Assembly: GCF_004341625.1 (NCBI RefSeq)
Contig: NZ_SLZG01000013.1
Coordinates: forward strand, 124,001-188,000
Direction: 5' to 3'
Length of the DNA stretch: 64,000 bases
Source of the DNA: Rhizobium sp. BK376
GTDB lineage: Bacteria; Pseudomonadota; Alphaproteobacteria; Rhizobiales; Rhizobiaceae
The notes below the pieces were generated by a model, which was not told the DNA's origin, made no database searches, and saw only the letters and a list, made by a program, of their open reading frames with translations. This document shows positions 16,902-25,063 of this stretch, piece by piece (positions within the stretch are counted from its first letter, which is position 1; each line of letters begins with the position of its first letter). The translations under genes were made by a program, and so were the position numbers.

Positions 16902-18089
16902 TCATTCATCGGGACGCCCCCAGACACGATTGATCAGCGTGACGATTTCGTTGTTGACGTTGTCCATGGTCTCGCGGGCGCGGTCATAGGTCGTGGCCGT
17001 GAATTGGGCGCGTTCGACCTCGTAGAGCGACTGTTTGGTCAGGCCGGCATCGGAGATCGCGGTCGACTTGACCATCTGGTGCTTGAGCATCTGCTCGGCG
17101 AACATGCTCTGCATGAAGCCGACCATCGATTGCTGCGGGATATCGCCGGGCTCGTAGCGGGTGATCAGATAGCGGAACCAGTCGAGCGAGACGTTGACGC
17201 CGACACCCTCGACGCTTTTCAGGATGCCGCCGAGCATCAGCAGGAACTGCGACATCGACATGATGTCGAGCATCTGCGGATGGACGGTGATCAGAACAGA
17301 GCTCGATGCCGTCAGCGCCGTCAGCGTCAGGTAGCCGAGCTGGGGAGGGCAGTCGATGACAACGAGATCATACTGATCGTCGACCTCGGCGAGCGCCTGA
17401 CCGATGCGGGTATAGAAAAGCTTGCCGGCATTGCTGTCGCGCCGCTGCATGGCGATCGGCGTGTCATATTCGTATTCCTGCAGCTCGAGATTGGCCGGCA
17501 CGATATTCAGGTTCGGAAAATTCGTCTGCTGGATGATCTCGGTCACCGAGCGGCGTTCGTCGTCATAGCGCAGCGCTTCATAAAAGGACGGATTGGAATC
17601 AAGCTCCGGCTGGATGCCGAAGAGCGCCGACATCGAGGCCTGCGGATCGAGATCGATGGCCAATACCCTGAACCCGCGCAACGACAGATATTGCGACAGG
17701 TGGACCGCCGTTGTCGTCTTGCCCGAGCCGCCCTTGAAGTTGACGACCGAGATCACCTGCAGCTTTTCGCCTGGCCGCCGCCGCGGGGAGCGATCGATGG
17801 TTTCGCGCAGGGCGTCGATCTGATCGGCGGTGTAGTAGCGGCGTCCGGTCGCGGTGGTCGCCGGCTGCGGCCCCTTGCCCTGCAGATGCAGCTTCTTCAA
17901 ATAGCTCGGCGAGACGTCGATGAAGCCGGCGACCTCGGCAAGCGAGAAGGTACGCAGCGTCTTCTGGGCGTTCGGAGGAAACCTCTCCATGCGCAGCATG
18001 TCGAGCTTCGTGGAGATCTCGTTGCCCTGATCCAGGATGGCATCCGAGAAGCGCGGCGCTGGCGCGATAGGCTTTGGTGACGCGTTCAT
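16902..18089 (-). CDS. repA: Plasmid partition ATPase RepA (ParA family)
   Basis: A 395-aa Walker-type ParA ATPase. The N-terminal HTH (FSLAEVAGFIDVSPSYLKKLHLQGKGPQP...GRRYYTADQIDALRETI, about residues 45-110) allows operator binding. The deviant Walker A is KGGSGKTT, followed by VLAIDLDPQASMSALFG and DLVVIDCPPQLGY. The frame is open to 18308, but ATG 18089 gives the usual RepA length and is preceded by AAGG, so I choose it. First gene of repABC; with RepB it segregates the replicon and represses the operon promoter, which should lie in the AT-rich 18090-18200. Confidence 0.95.
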   Translation of the reverse strand: MNASPKPIAPAPRFSDAILDQGNEISTKLDMLRMERFPPNAQKTLRTFSLAEVAGFIDVSPSYLKKLHLQGKGPQPATTATGRRYYTADQIDALRETIDRSPRRRPGEKLQVISVVNFKGGSGKTTTAVHLSQYLSLRGFRVLAIDLDPQASMSALFGIQPELDSNPSFYEALRYDDERRSVTEIIQQTNFPNLNIVPANLELQEYEYDTPIAMQRRDSNAGKLFYTRIGQALAEVDDQYDLVVIDCPPQLGYLTLTALTASSSVLITVHPQMLDIMSMSQFLLMLGGILKSVEGVGVNVSLDWFRYLITRYEPGDIPQQSMVGFMQSMFAEQMLKHQMVKSTAISDAGLTKQSLYEVERAQFTATTYDRARETMDNVNNEIVTLINRVWGRPDE

Positions 18090-18395
18090 CCAATTAAATA
18101 CCTTGGTGTCGATTTTTAACGAAAATCGTCGAATTATCGGCACTATCTGCCGATTCTCGATTGAGGACAAGGAATTTACGGTTAACTGGCCGAAAACGGC
18201 CGCTTCTCTACATATTTGCTGCCGAAAACGGATGTCCAAGCGCGCGGGCACCGGCCTCTCATCATCCAGACGGGCGTGTCCCGGCCTCCCAAAAAGCCGA
18301 ATCGGCAATCATCAACTGGAATGCACTGCAGATTTTAATCGACTTGAATAAGGCAGTTAAAGATCGATTTCAAGCAGAAATTCCTCGAATAAACG

Positions 18396-18764
18396 TCACC
18401 GATCGGAAGGGGAGGGGAGGAGAGCGGAGGAGACGGTAAAGACCCGTGCCTTCCCGCGACCCATCGTATTGGTGCTGAGGCGCTCGATCACCAATCCCTT
18501 CTGAACCAAAGGCAAGATGACCTCGTTGACGCCGGTACGGGTGAGCCCGGTCTCGGCGACGATGGTGGCCACCGTCAGCTCGCGACCGGCGTTGACCATG
18601 TAATGGAGCACATTCATCATACCGATCTGTTTCAGTCGGGCCTGCGCGGTTTCCTCCGGCAGCTTGTTTTCCAGGATGCGGCGGGACGCAAGCGCCGAGA
18701 ACGAAAGACCGTCGGCAGTAATCGAACCGGAAGGAACCATGGGCGGCTTTCGAAGGCAAATCAA
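18396..18764 (-). CDS. Small winged-helix (MarR-like HTH) protein upstream of repABC
   Basis: A 122-aa protein with one obvious helix-turn-helix (MMNVLHYMVNAGRELTVATIVAETGLTRTGVNEVILPLVQKGLVIERL, about residues 40-90) and a basic wing (NTMGRGKARVF). TTG 18764 follows AGGGA at good spacing; ATG 18740 is an alternative with a poorer site. It is oriented like repA and ends about 300 bases before the RepA start. It could influence rep or transfer genes, but nothing in the sequence proves that. I do not assign a named family. Confidence 0.65.
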   Translation of the reverse strand: MICLRKPPMVPSGSITADGLSFSALASRRILENKLPEETAQARLKQIGMMNVLHYMVNAGRELTVATIVAETGLTRTGVNEVILPLVQKGLVIERLSTNTMGRGKARVFTVSSALLPSPSDR

Positions 18765-18917
18765 TCAATGTCCCTGAAAGATAGCCGCCCAAGGAAAAAC
18801 TGCAACCGCGCTATCAACCTTGCTCACCGTAGACGACGCCGACGGGAGAGATGCGAAAGCCCGGTACTGCCGCACAAGTCTTCAAACCGATCGGCCCGAT
18901 GGGCCTGAAAACCTGAT

Positions 18918-20399
18918 TCAGAGATTGCCGATGCAGAGGTATTTCATCTCGAGATAATCCTCGGCGCCGTGACGCGAACCCTCCCGACCGAGACCCGATT
19001 GCTTGATACCACCGAACGGGGCCGTCTCGGTCGACATGAGGCCGGTATTGATGCCGACCATTCCATATTCGAGGGCTTCGGCCACTTTCCACACCTTCCT
19101 CAGATCGCCAGCGAAGAAGTAGGCGGCGAGACCGAACTCGGTGTCATTGGCCTGCCCCACCACGTCCTCGACGGTATCGAAGCGGAAGAGGGGCGCGACA
19201 GGCCCGAAGGTCTCTTCACGGGCGATCTTCATATTGCGGTCGACATTCGTCAGAATGGTTGGCGAAAAGAAGGTACCGGCGCCATCGATGCGGTTTCCGC
19301 CGAGCGCCACGGTCGCGCCTCCGGCCACCGCATCGCGGATGTGGTCTTCCGCTTTTACGATCGCCGGGCCGTCGATCAGCGGCCCGATCTGTACCCCGGG
19401 CGCAAAACCGTCGCCGACGGAGAGCTCGTTCACCTTGGCTGCGAGCTTTTCAGCAAAACGCTCGTAGACATTCGACTGGACATAGATGCGGTTGGCGCAG
19501 ACGCAGGTCTGGCCGGCATTCCGGTATTTCGACGCAATGGCGCCCTCGACGGCGGCATCGAGATCGGCATCATCAAAGACAATGAATGGCGCATTGCCGC
19601 CGAGTTCGAGGCTCACCTTCTTGATCTGGTCGGCGCACTGGCGCATCAGGATCCGGCCAACCTCGGTCGAGCCCGTGAAGCTGATCTTTCTGACCTTGGC
19701 GTTACCGCAGAGTTCGCGTCCGATTGCCGGTCCGTTGAGGCCAACGATCAGGTTGATGACGCCGGCCGGAACACCGGCCTGTTCGGCGAGCGCGACAACA
19801 GCGATCGCGCTCAGGGGCGTCTGCTCTGCCGGCTTAGATACCACGGCGCAGCCGACGGCAAGCGCCGGCGCGACCTTGCGGGTGATCATCGCTGCCGGAA
19901 AGTTCCAGGGCGTGATCGTGCCGACGACGCCGACCGGCTGCTTGATGACGAGCATCCGCTTGTCGGCCGACGGCGCGGGTATCGTCTCGCCATAGATGCG
20001 CTTTGCCTCTTCCGCATACCATTCGATGTAGGCGGCGGCATAGAGGATTTCGCCGCGCGCTTCCGAAAGCGGTTTGCCCATTTCGGCCGTAAGGATCGCG
20101 GCGAGTTCGTCGGCGTTGGCGACGATCAGCTCGTACCATTTGCGCAGGATGGCGCTGCGCTCCCTGGCAGGGCGTGCTGCCCATTTCGGCTGTGCCAGAT
20201 AGGCAGCGTCGATCGCTGCGCCGGTCTCCGAGGGCCCCATGTCGGGCAGTGATGCGAGCACCTCCCCGGTTGCCGGATTGATCACCTCGAAAGTGTCTCT
20301 GGCGCTGCCTGCGGTCCAGACGCCGTCGATGAAGCCGGCATCGCGAAGAAGCGGCGATGCGGGAGCGATATGCTTGGTCAGGGCGGGGGTGAAAGCCAT
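18918..20399 (-). CDS. gabD: Succinate-semialdehyde dehydrogenase (NAD(P)+)
   Basis: A 493-aa aldehyde dehydrogenase of the GabD type that oxidises succinate semialdehyde to succinate, the second step of GABA catabolism. Visible are TPWNFPAAMITRKVAPALAVGCAVVSKPAEQTPLSA (cofactor binding), ISFTGSTEVGRIL, the catalytic glutamate in SLELGGNAPFIVFDDADL and the catalytic cysteine in AGQTCVCANRIYVQ. The double cysteine CVC is the pattern of SSADHs subject to redox control. It lies 53 bases after gabT in the same direction, forming a gabTD operon. Full length. Confidence 0.93.
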   Translation of the reverse strand: MAFTPALTKHIAPASPLLRDAGFIDGVWTAGSARDTFEVINPATGEVLASLPDMGPSETGAAIDAAYLAQPKWAARPARERSAILRKWYELIVANADELAAILTAEMGKPLSEARGEILYAAAYIEWYAEEAKRIYGETIPAPSADKRMLVIKQPVGVVGTITPWNFPAAMITRKVAPALAVGCAVVSKPAEQTPLSAIAVVALAEQAGVPAGVINLIVGLNGPAIGRELCGNAKVRKISFTGSTEVGRILMRQCADQIKKVSLELGGNAPFIVFDDADLDAAVEGAIASKYRNAGQTCVCANRIYVQSNVYERFAEKLAAKVNELSVGDGFAPGVQIGPLIDGPAIVKAEDHIRDAVAGGATVALGGNRIDGAGTFFSPTILTNVDRNMKIAREETFGPVAPLFRFDTVEDVVGQANDTEFGLAAYFFAGDLRKVWKVAEALEYGMVGINTGLMSTETAPFGGIKQSGLGREGSRHGAEDYLEMKYLCIGNL

Positions 20400-20452
20400 G
20401 TTATGTTCTCCATGGGAACAGCTGAAATGGAATGGAAGGGCAGGGCTGGGGC

Positions 20453-21730
20453 CTAGTTCACGCGGCTCGCCTCGACGAGTGCGGCTTCAAGGATATCGAG
20501 CGCCTCGTTGAAGATCGTATCCTGGATGGTGATCGGTGACAGGAAGCGAATGACGTTGCCATGGACACCGCAGGTCAGAAGGATCAGGCCCTTTTCGAGC
20601 GCGATCCGGCGAACCCTGTTGGCGAAGTCCGCCCTCGGCCGGCCGCTATCGCTGTTAAATTCGACCGCGTTCATGAAGCCGGGACCGCGGATGTCGGCAA
20701 TCTCGGGCACCCGGTTGCGCAAGGAGGCGAGACGCTGTTTCAAAAGCGCACCGAGCCTGTTGGCGCGTTCACACAGACTTTCTTCCAGGATGACATCCAA
20801 AACGGCGTGGGCGGCTGCAATGCCAATCGGATTGCCGCCATAAGTGCCGCCGAGGCCGCCCGGTCCTGGCGCGTCCATGATATCGGCGCGACCGGTGACG
20901 GCCGCAAGCGGGAAACCGCCGGCAAGGCTTTTGGCCATGGTCGTCAGGTCAGCGGCGACGTCGTGATGGTCCATGGCAAACATCTTGCCGGTGCGGGCAA
21001 AGCCTGTCTGCACCTCATCTGCGATCAATAGTATGCCATGCTGGTCGCAGAGCGCACGCAGCGCTCTTACGAAGCCGGTCGGGGCCGGATAGAATCCGCC
21101 TTCTCCCTGGACGGGCTCCAGAATGATCGCTGCGACACGCTGTGGATCGACATCGGCGGCAAAGAGCTTGTTCAGTGCTGCCAGCGACTGCTCAGGCGTC
21201 ACGCCGTGCAGTTCGACAGGGAAGGGGACATGAAAGACGTCGCCCGGCATGGCGCCGAAGCCGAGCTTGTAGGGCGCGACCTTGCCGGTCAGCGCCATGC
21301 CCATGAAGGTCCGGCCATGAAAGCCGCCGCTGAAGGCGATAACGGCCGAGCGACCGGTGGCAGCGCGGGCGATCTTGACGGCATTTTCGACGGCTTCGGC
21401 GCCGGTCGTCACGAAAATCGTTTTCCTTTCGAAATTGCCGGGGACGATCCGGTTCAGGCGTTCGGCGAGATGGACATAGGTCTCGTAAGGCACGACCTGG
21501 TGGCAGGTATGGGTGAAGCGGTCGAGTTGATCCTTGACGGCGGCAATGACCCGCGGGTGGCGATGACCTGTATTGAGGACCGCGATGCCGGCCGCAAAGT
21601 CGATATAGCGGCGACCTTCCTTGTCCCAGATTTCCGCATTCTCGGCCCGCGCGGCAAAGATCTGGGTCACCATGCCGACGCCGCGGGCAATGGCGGCGTC
21701 TTTCCGATCTGAAAGGCTCATCATGTTCAT
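20453..21730 (-). CDS. gabT: 4-aminobutyrate aminotransferase
   Basis: A 425-aa class III PLP aminotransferase that converts GABA and 2-oxoglutarate to succinate semialdehyde and glutamate. Motifs: FVTTGAEAVENAVKIARAATGRSAVIAFSGGFHGRT, LEPVQGEGGF, ILLIADEVQTGFARTGK and TMAKSLAGGFPLAAVTG with the Schiff-base lysine. The frame extends to 21817, but ATG 21730 is preceded by GGGAGAACAGCG and gives the family length. Transcribed with gabD and divergently from a MerR-XRE-cupin regulator; the shared promoter carries a perfect 27-bp palindrome. Confidence 0.93.
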   Translation of the reverse strand: MNMMSLSDRKDAAIARGVGMVTQIFAARAENAEIWDKEGRRYIDFAAGIAVLNTGHRHPRVIAAVKDQLDRFTHTCHQVVPYETYVHLAERLNRIVPGNFERKTIFVTTGAEAVENAVKIARAATGRSAVIAFSGGFHGRTFMGMALTGKVAPYKLGFGAMPGDVFHVPFPVELHGVTPEQSLAALNKLFAADVDPQRVAAIILEPVQGEGGFYPAPTGFVRALRALCDQHGILLIADEVQTGFARTGKMFAMDHHDVAADLTTMAKSLAGGFPLAAVTGRADIMDAPGPGGLGGTYGGNPIGIAAAHAVLDVILEESLCERANRLGALLKQRLASLRNRVPEIADIRGPGFMNAVEFNSDSGRPRADFANRVRRIALEKGLILLTCGVHGNVIRFLSPITIQDTIFNEALDILEAALVEASRVN

Positions 21731-21758
21731 CGCTGTTCTCCCATGCACGCGACCGAAG

Positions 21759-21785
21759 ATATCTTGCAGAAATTCTGCAAGATAT
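21759..21785. promoter_or_regulatory. Perfect 27-bp palindrome in the gabT/regulator divergent promoter
   Basis: Arms ATATCTTGCAGAA (21759-21771) and TTCTGCAAGATAT (21773-21785) are perfect inverted repeats around a single A. A related 14-bp palindrome TTTCCTGCAGGAAA lies at 21800-21813. Both share a CTGCA core. The position 29 bases upstream of gabT and about 105 bases upstream of the regulator fits an operator for the adjacent fusion regulator. Arms this long are very unlikely by chance. Confidence 0.7.
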
Positions 21786-21890
21786 AAAATTCCTATATTT
21801 TTCCTGCAGGAAATCAAGTTTGAATTTCCGCTTCAAACAACATGTCTTTTGATGGATGGTCGCAGCGATGAATCGAGGAATGATCAGGCA

Positions 21891-22700
21891 ATGACGGACG
21901 ACGCGCCCAGGCGTTACAAGGTTGCCGAAGCGGCACGGCTTTCGGGCGTATCAGCCTCGACACTCAGGCTGTGGGAAATCCAGGGTCTTGTCATCCCGGG
22001 TCGATCACAGACGGGCCACCGCCAATATTCCGCCGAGGACGTGGCGCGGCTGCAGCGCATTGCCTGGCTTCGCGCCGAGCGCGGCCTCAATCCGGCGGCT
22101 ATTCGTGAGGCGTTGGAGGCCGAGGAAGCCGATCTGCAAATGTCCGAGGACAGCGCCGAAACCGGGATCGGCCGGAAGCTGCGCAGCCTTCGGCACGCAG
22201 CCGGCAAGACGCTGGACCAGGTTGCCGGTGACGTTGGCGTTGCCGCCTCAAGCCTGTCGACGCTCGAGCGGACCTCGAAGGGGGTTGGTTTCAAGACGCT
22301 GCATGAGCTCGCCCACTATTACGGCACGACCGTCTCCCGTCTGTCGGGGCAGGACGAGGATAATGTCCCAGCCATGGTTCGCTCCGGCGAATGGAACACA
22401 TGGCCGGAAACGACGCCGGGTGTGACGGTGCAGCTCCTGGCAGAAGGCCGGCGGGCAATGGACTGTCACCGCTTCGTGCTTGCGCCGGGGGCCGCCAGCG
22501 AGGGCGACTACCGCCATGAGGGCGAGGAATTCATGCACGTGCTGTCCGGCAGGCTGGAGATCGTGCTGGACGGCGACCAGTTTTTCGAACTGGGGCCGGG
22601 GGATTCGCTTTATTTCGAGAGCCGGCGCTATCATTCCTGGCGCAATCGCCACGACGGCGAGACCGTGCTTTTATGGATCAACACCCCGCCAACGTTTTGA
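21891..22700 (+). CDS. MerR-XRE-cupin fusion transcriptional regulator of the gab operon
   Basis: A 269-aa three-part protein. Residues about 8-75 form a MerR-type winged helix (YKVAEAARLSGVSASTLRLWEIQGLVIPGRSQTGHRQYSAEDVARLQRIAWL). Residues about 95-150 form an XRE/lambda-type HTH (IGRKLRSLRHAAGKTLDQVAGDVGVAASSLSTLERTSKGVGFKTLHELAHYYGTTVSRL). Residues about 185-265 form a cupin sensor (GDYRHEGEEFMHVLSGRLEIVLDGDQFFELGPGDSLYFESRRYHSWRN). Cupin-XRE proteins such as PuuR control polyamine and GABA genes, so local control of gabTD is likely. The frame is open further upstream. ATG 21891 is chosen from domain alignment and has only a modest ribosome-binding site. Confidence 0.85.
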   Translation: MTDDAPRRYKVAEAARLSGVSASTLRLWEIQGLVIPGRSQTGHRQYSAEDVARLQRIAWLRAERGLNPAAIREALEAEEADLQMSEDSAETGIGRKLRSLRHAAGKTLDQVAGDVGVAASSLSTLERTSKGVGFKTLHELAHYYGTTVSRLSGQDEDNVPAMVRSGEWNTWPETTPGVTVQLLAEGRRAMDCHRFVLAPGAASEGDYRHEGEEFMHVLSGRLEIVLDGDQFFELGPGDSLYFESRRYHSWRNRHDGETVLLWINTPPTF

Positions 22701-23129
22701 TTTCGCCGCTGGCGCCCCGGATCAGAGGCATGTCACGTTTCGCTGATCTTCGCTGCGCGTCCTGAATAGGAGGAGATCATCTGTCGAGGCGTTTGGTCTT
22801 CGGTCTTCGGTCTTAAGCGCGCGCCGTGTGACACCGAGAAGCCGGGATTGAAGAAATCGAGCCGCTGGATGCCTGAAATATGCTATGGGCAACAGCTCTT
22901 ATGGTGTGCGTCTAGTAACGCGACGCGGCTGCGGCAAGACCGAGATCCGGCAGAAATAGCTGCGGCTTAGATCGTATGAAGCTTTGTCTGCCCTTCTTCC
23001 AGCCTGCGGCACCGATGACTGCGCGGAGAGTGCACGCGCCCGCCGCTCCGTCTCTTGGTCTATAATGCGCAAGGCCATCACGGTATCTTTCTACTTGAAT
23101 AGATATTTTCTCACCCGATCGCAAACCTG
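22701..23129. other. Intergenic stretch with short repeat and a vapB-like relic
   Basis: No intact gene is seen. A tandem repeat of the heptamer GGTCTTC (almost three units, 22795-22814) lies after the gab regulator. A truncated antitoxin-like start lies at about 23010-23081 on the minus strand. Confidence 0.5.
23010..23081 (-). pseudogene. VapB-type antitoxin N-terminal relic
   Basis: From ATG 23081 (minus strand) the translation MALRIIDQETERRARALSA resembles the start of rhizobial VapB/Rv0623-type antitoxins (MALxIKDPETDRLARELA). After this the sequence loses similarity and no toxin gene follows. It is probably the stub of a lost toxin-antitoxin pair, resting on one short match. Confidence 0.35.
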
Positions 23130-23875
23130 TCAGGTTTCTTTCAGGCGGGTTGCCAACTGCTCTCTTGCCTGTTGGCTCAGGCCCAGCGTCGCAAGATAAG
23201 GCGAGAGGCCGCCGTGCTTTTCACGAAGATGATCGAACGCCTTTTGCATATTGTGCGGTTCTGATCGGAGAACGATGTCGATCAGTCTCGGGTTGGTCCC
23301 GCGGGCGAGCGCCCGTTCCCTGAGCCGGGCGAGAAGCAGGCCGGAGAGTCGTTCCGTGAGTGCATAGTCTTCGACGATCGCCGCTTCATCTACGCCTGCG
23401 ATTGCAAGCAGAAATGCCGCAATCAAGCCGGTCCTGTCCTTTCCGGCGGTACAATGGAAGAGTAGGAGCCCTTTCGGCGCTTCGGCAATTGCGCCTAGGA
23501 CTCCGGCGATTGCCTCCTGGCAACCGTCGATCGCACGGCAGTAACGCTCCCCATGTCGAAATCCGTCGAGGCGTCTGCCATCATCTCGACCGGCGCCAGC
23601 GCCGAAAACAGAGAGATGTTGACATAGTGCACGCCTGGCCACGCGCTAAAGGGATTGGCCTCGGCGGCAATTTCCGCAGCATTGCGCAAATCGATGACCG
23701 TCGTCAAACCGTGGCCCATCAGGATATCGATATCGGCCTTGCTCAAGCCATGAAGCGCACCGCTAGGCAATATGGATCGCCAGCGCGTCATGCCGCCATC
23801 GACGGTCGTGTAACCGCCGAGATCGCGGAGATTATAGGTGCCCCCAAGGGCGATCAGGCGATGGTGGGTCTGCAT
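23130..23875 (-). pseudogene. Tyrosine/serine protein phosphatase, frameshifted
   Basis: Two overlapping minus-strand frames make one DSP/PTP-like phosphatase of about 248 aa. Residues from 23875 give the N-terminal GTYNLRDLGGYTTVDGGMTRWRSILPSGALHGLSKAD. The other frame gives the active-site loop LLLFHCTAGKDRTGLIAAFLLAIAGV (Cys-x5-Arg) and the C-terminus ending at 23130. The frames switch at a run of four C (G on the coding strand) at 23549-23552. One extra base there would restore Asp-Met-Gly-Glu-Arg-Tyr. Either the gene is dead or the base call is wrong. Its start lies one base after the stop of the permease relic, so it was the distal gene of a sugar-transport operon. Confidence 0.75.
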
Positions 23876-23876
23876 G

Positions 23877-24444
23877 TCAACGGATTCCCGACTTCACGAA
23901 GGATTCGATGATGTGGCGCTGCAGGAACAGATAGATTGCCAGGATCGGCAGGCTGATGATCGCGGCAGCCGCCATTGTCGCGCACGCCCGAAAATTCCGT
24001 CGTGCAGATAGGGCTGCAGATGTTCATGACGCAGGAAGGCAATCTCTGGGGAACGTTGATGAAGGCAAAGCTCCATTGCGCGCCGAAGAGGATGGTCATC
24101 ATCGACAGGAGCAGGATGGTCGGCGACAGCAACGGCAGGGGGATATCGCGTATGATCTGCCAGTTGCTGCGCCATCGATGCGTGCCGCCTGGATGTAGGA
24201 AGGATTGATGCCGCCATTGGCTGCGGAAAACAGCAGGGTCGAGAAGCCGATCAGCTTCCAGCCGGTGATCCATGTCAAGGTCGCCAGGGCGTAATTGGGA
24301 TCGGTCAGAAAGCCGATGCGGCCGAGGCCGAGCCGAGGCGAGGGGGGCTCCCATGTTCGGCACGACGATCTGCCAGAGAACCCGCCAGCTTCCGGCGCCG
24401 TCCATGCGGGCCGCATCCAGGATCTCGGCGGGGAACGATCGCAT
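23877..24444 (-). pseudogene. Scrambled carbohydrate ABC permease fragments (CUT1, UgpA/UgpE-like)
   Basis: Pieces in different frames code for recognisable permease segments. These are an EAA loop SFPAEILDAARMDGAGSW, then GFLTDPNYALATLTWITGWKLIGFSTLLFSAA with a second EAA-like PSYIQAARIDGAATG, then LLSPTILLLSMMTILFGAQWSFAFI, and a typical C-terminus IISLPILAIYLFLQRHIIESFVKSGIR ending at 23877. Two EAA motifs within about 80 codons cannot belong to one permease, so parts of two permease genes have been fused by deletion and then frameshifted. The relic stops abruptly at about 24443, where oxidase sequence on the other strand begins. Confidence 0.75.
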
Positions 24445-25063
24445 GGCATTGGGCTTCGGCGGTGCCGGCGGGCTTATCAACATGAGCTACCAGCTCGATG
24501 CCTCCATCCACAATACGCAATGGATCACCGGCCATTTCCATCTGATCTTCGGCGGCGCCATCGTCATCATGTATTTCGTCATCGTCTACGACCTCTGGCC
24601 GCATTTGACCGGACGGGCGATAGCCAGCATGTCGTTCATCCGGCTTCAGCTTTGGCTCTGGTTCATCGGCATGATCGTCACGACCTTTCCCTGGCATTAC
24701 GTCGGAATTCTGGGAATGCCGAGACGGATGGCATTTTATGACTACACCAATCCGGGGCTTGCCGACGAGGCGGTGCCGGTCGTGATGTCCGTGATCGGCG
24801 GCGTCATACTCCTGGTCTCCGGATTGCTGTTCCTGTTCATTCTCCTGCGCTCCCATTTCGAAGGCCGCCTTGAGCTCAAGCCCTACTCGTTCAGCCAGGC
24901 GGTACATGCCATCACCCGCGTGCCCGCGGCTTTGAATGGTCATGCCCTCTGGATCGCGTTGATGATCGGCTTGACGCTGACCAATTATGGATTCCCGATC
25001 ATGCAGCTTGCGGTCCGAAGCGACACATCCGTGCCCGCATTCTATGTCGGAGACAGACGATGA
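24443..25063 (+). pseudogene. Cytochrome c oxidase subunit I, 5'-truncated
   Basis: From 24443 the frame codes for only the C-terminal ~206 residues of a heme-copper oxidase subunit I. Visible are MSYQLDASIHNTQWITGHFHLIFGGAIVIMYFVIVYDLWPH, with the HFH heme-ligand region, and about five further hydrophobic helices to 25063. The N-terminal two thirds, including the CuB ligands, are missing. The upstream in-frame codons are antisense to the permease relic. The resemblance is to b(a/o)3-type oxidases. The stop overlaps the start of the following cytochrome c gene (ATGA), so they were an operon. It cannot make a working oxidase. Confidence 0.75.

Noticed and set aside
16821..18080. 419-codon plus-strand frame opposite repA
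   Set aside because: Low-complexity Asp/Gly/Arg-rich translation and exactly antisense to RepA motifs; not a gene.
18969..20252. 427-codon plus-strand frame opposite gabD
   Set aside because: Antisense to the conserved aldehyde dehydrogenase, no start signal and no family resemblance.
22795..22814. GGTCTTC tandem repeat as a possible CRISPR or iteron
   Set aside because: Only about three 7-base units with no spacers and far from the origin; too short for either.
23540..23560. Programmed frameshift in the tyrosine phosphatase
   Set aside because: A run of only four identical bases without a slippery heptamer or following hairpin; decay or sequencing error is simpler.
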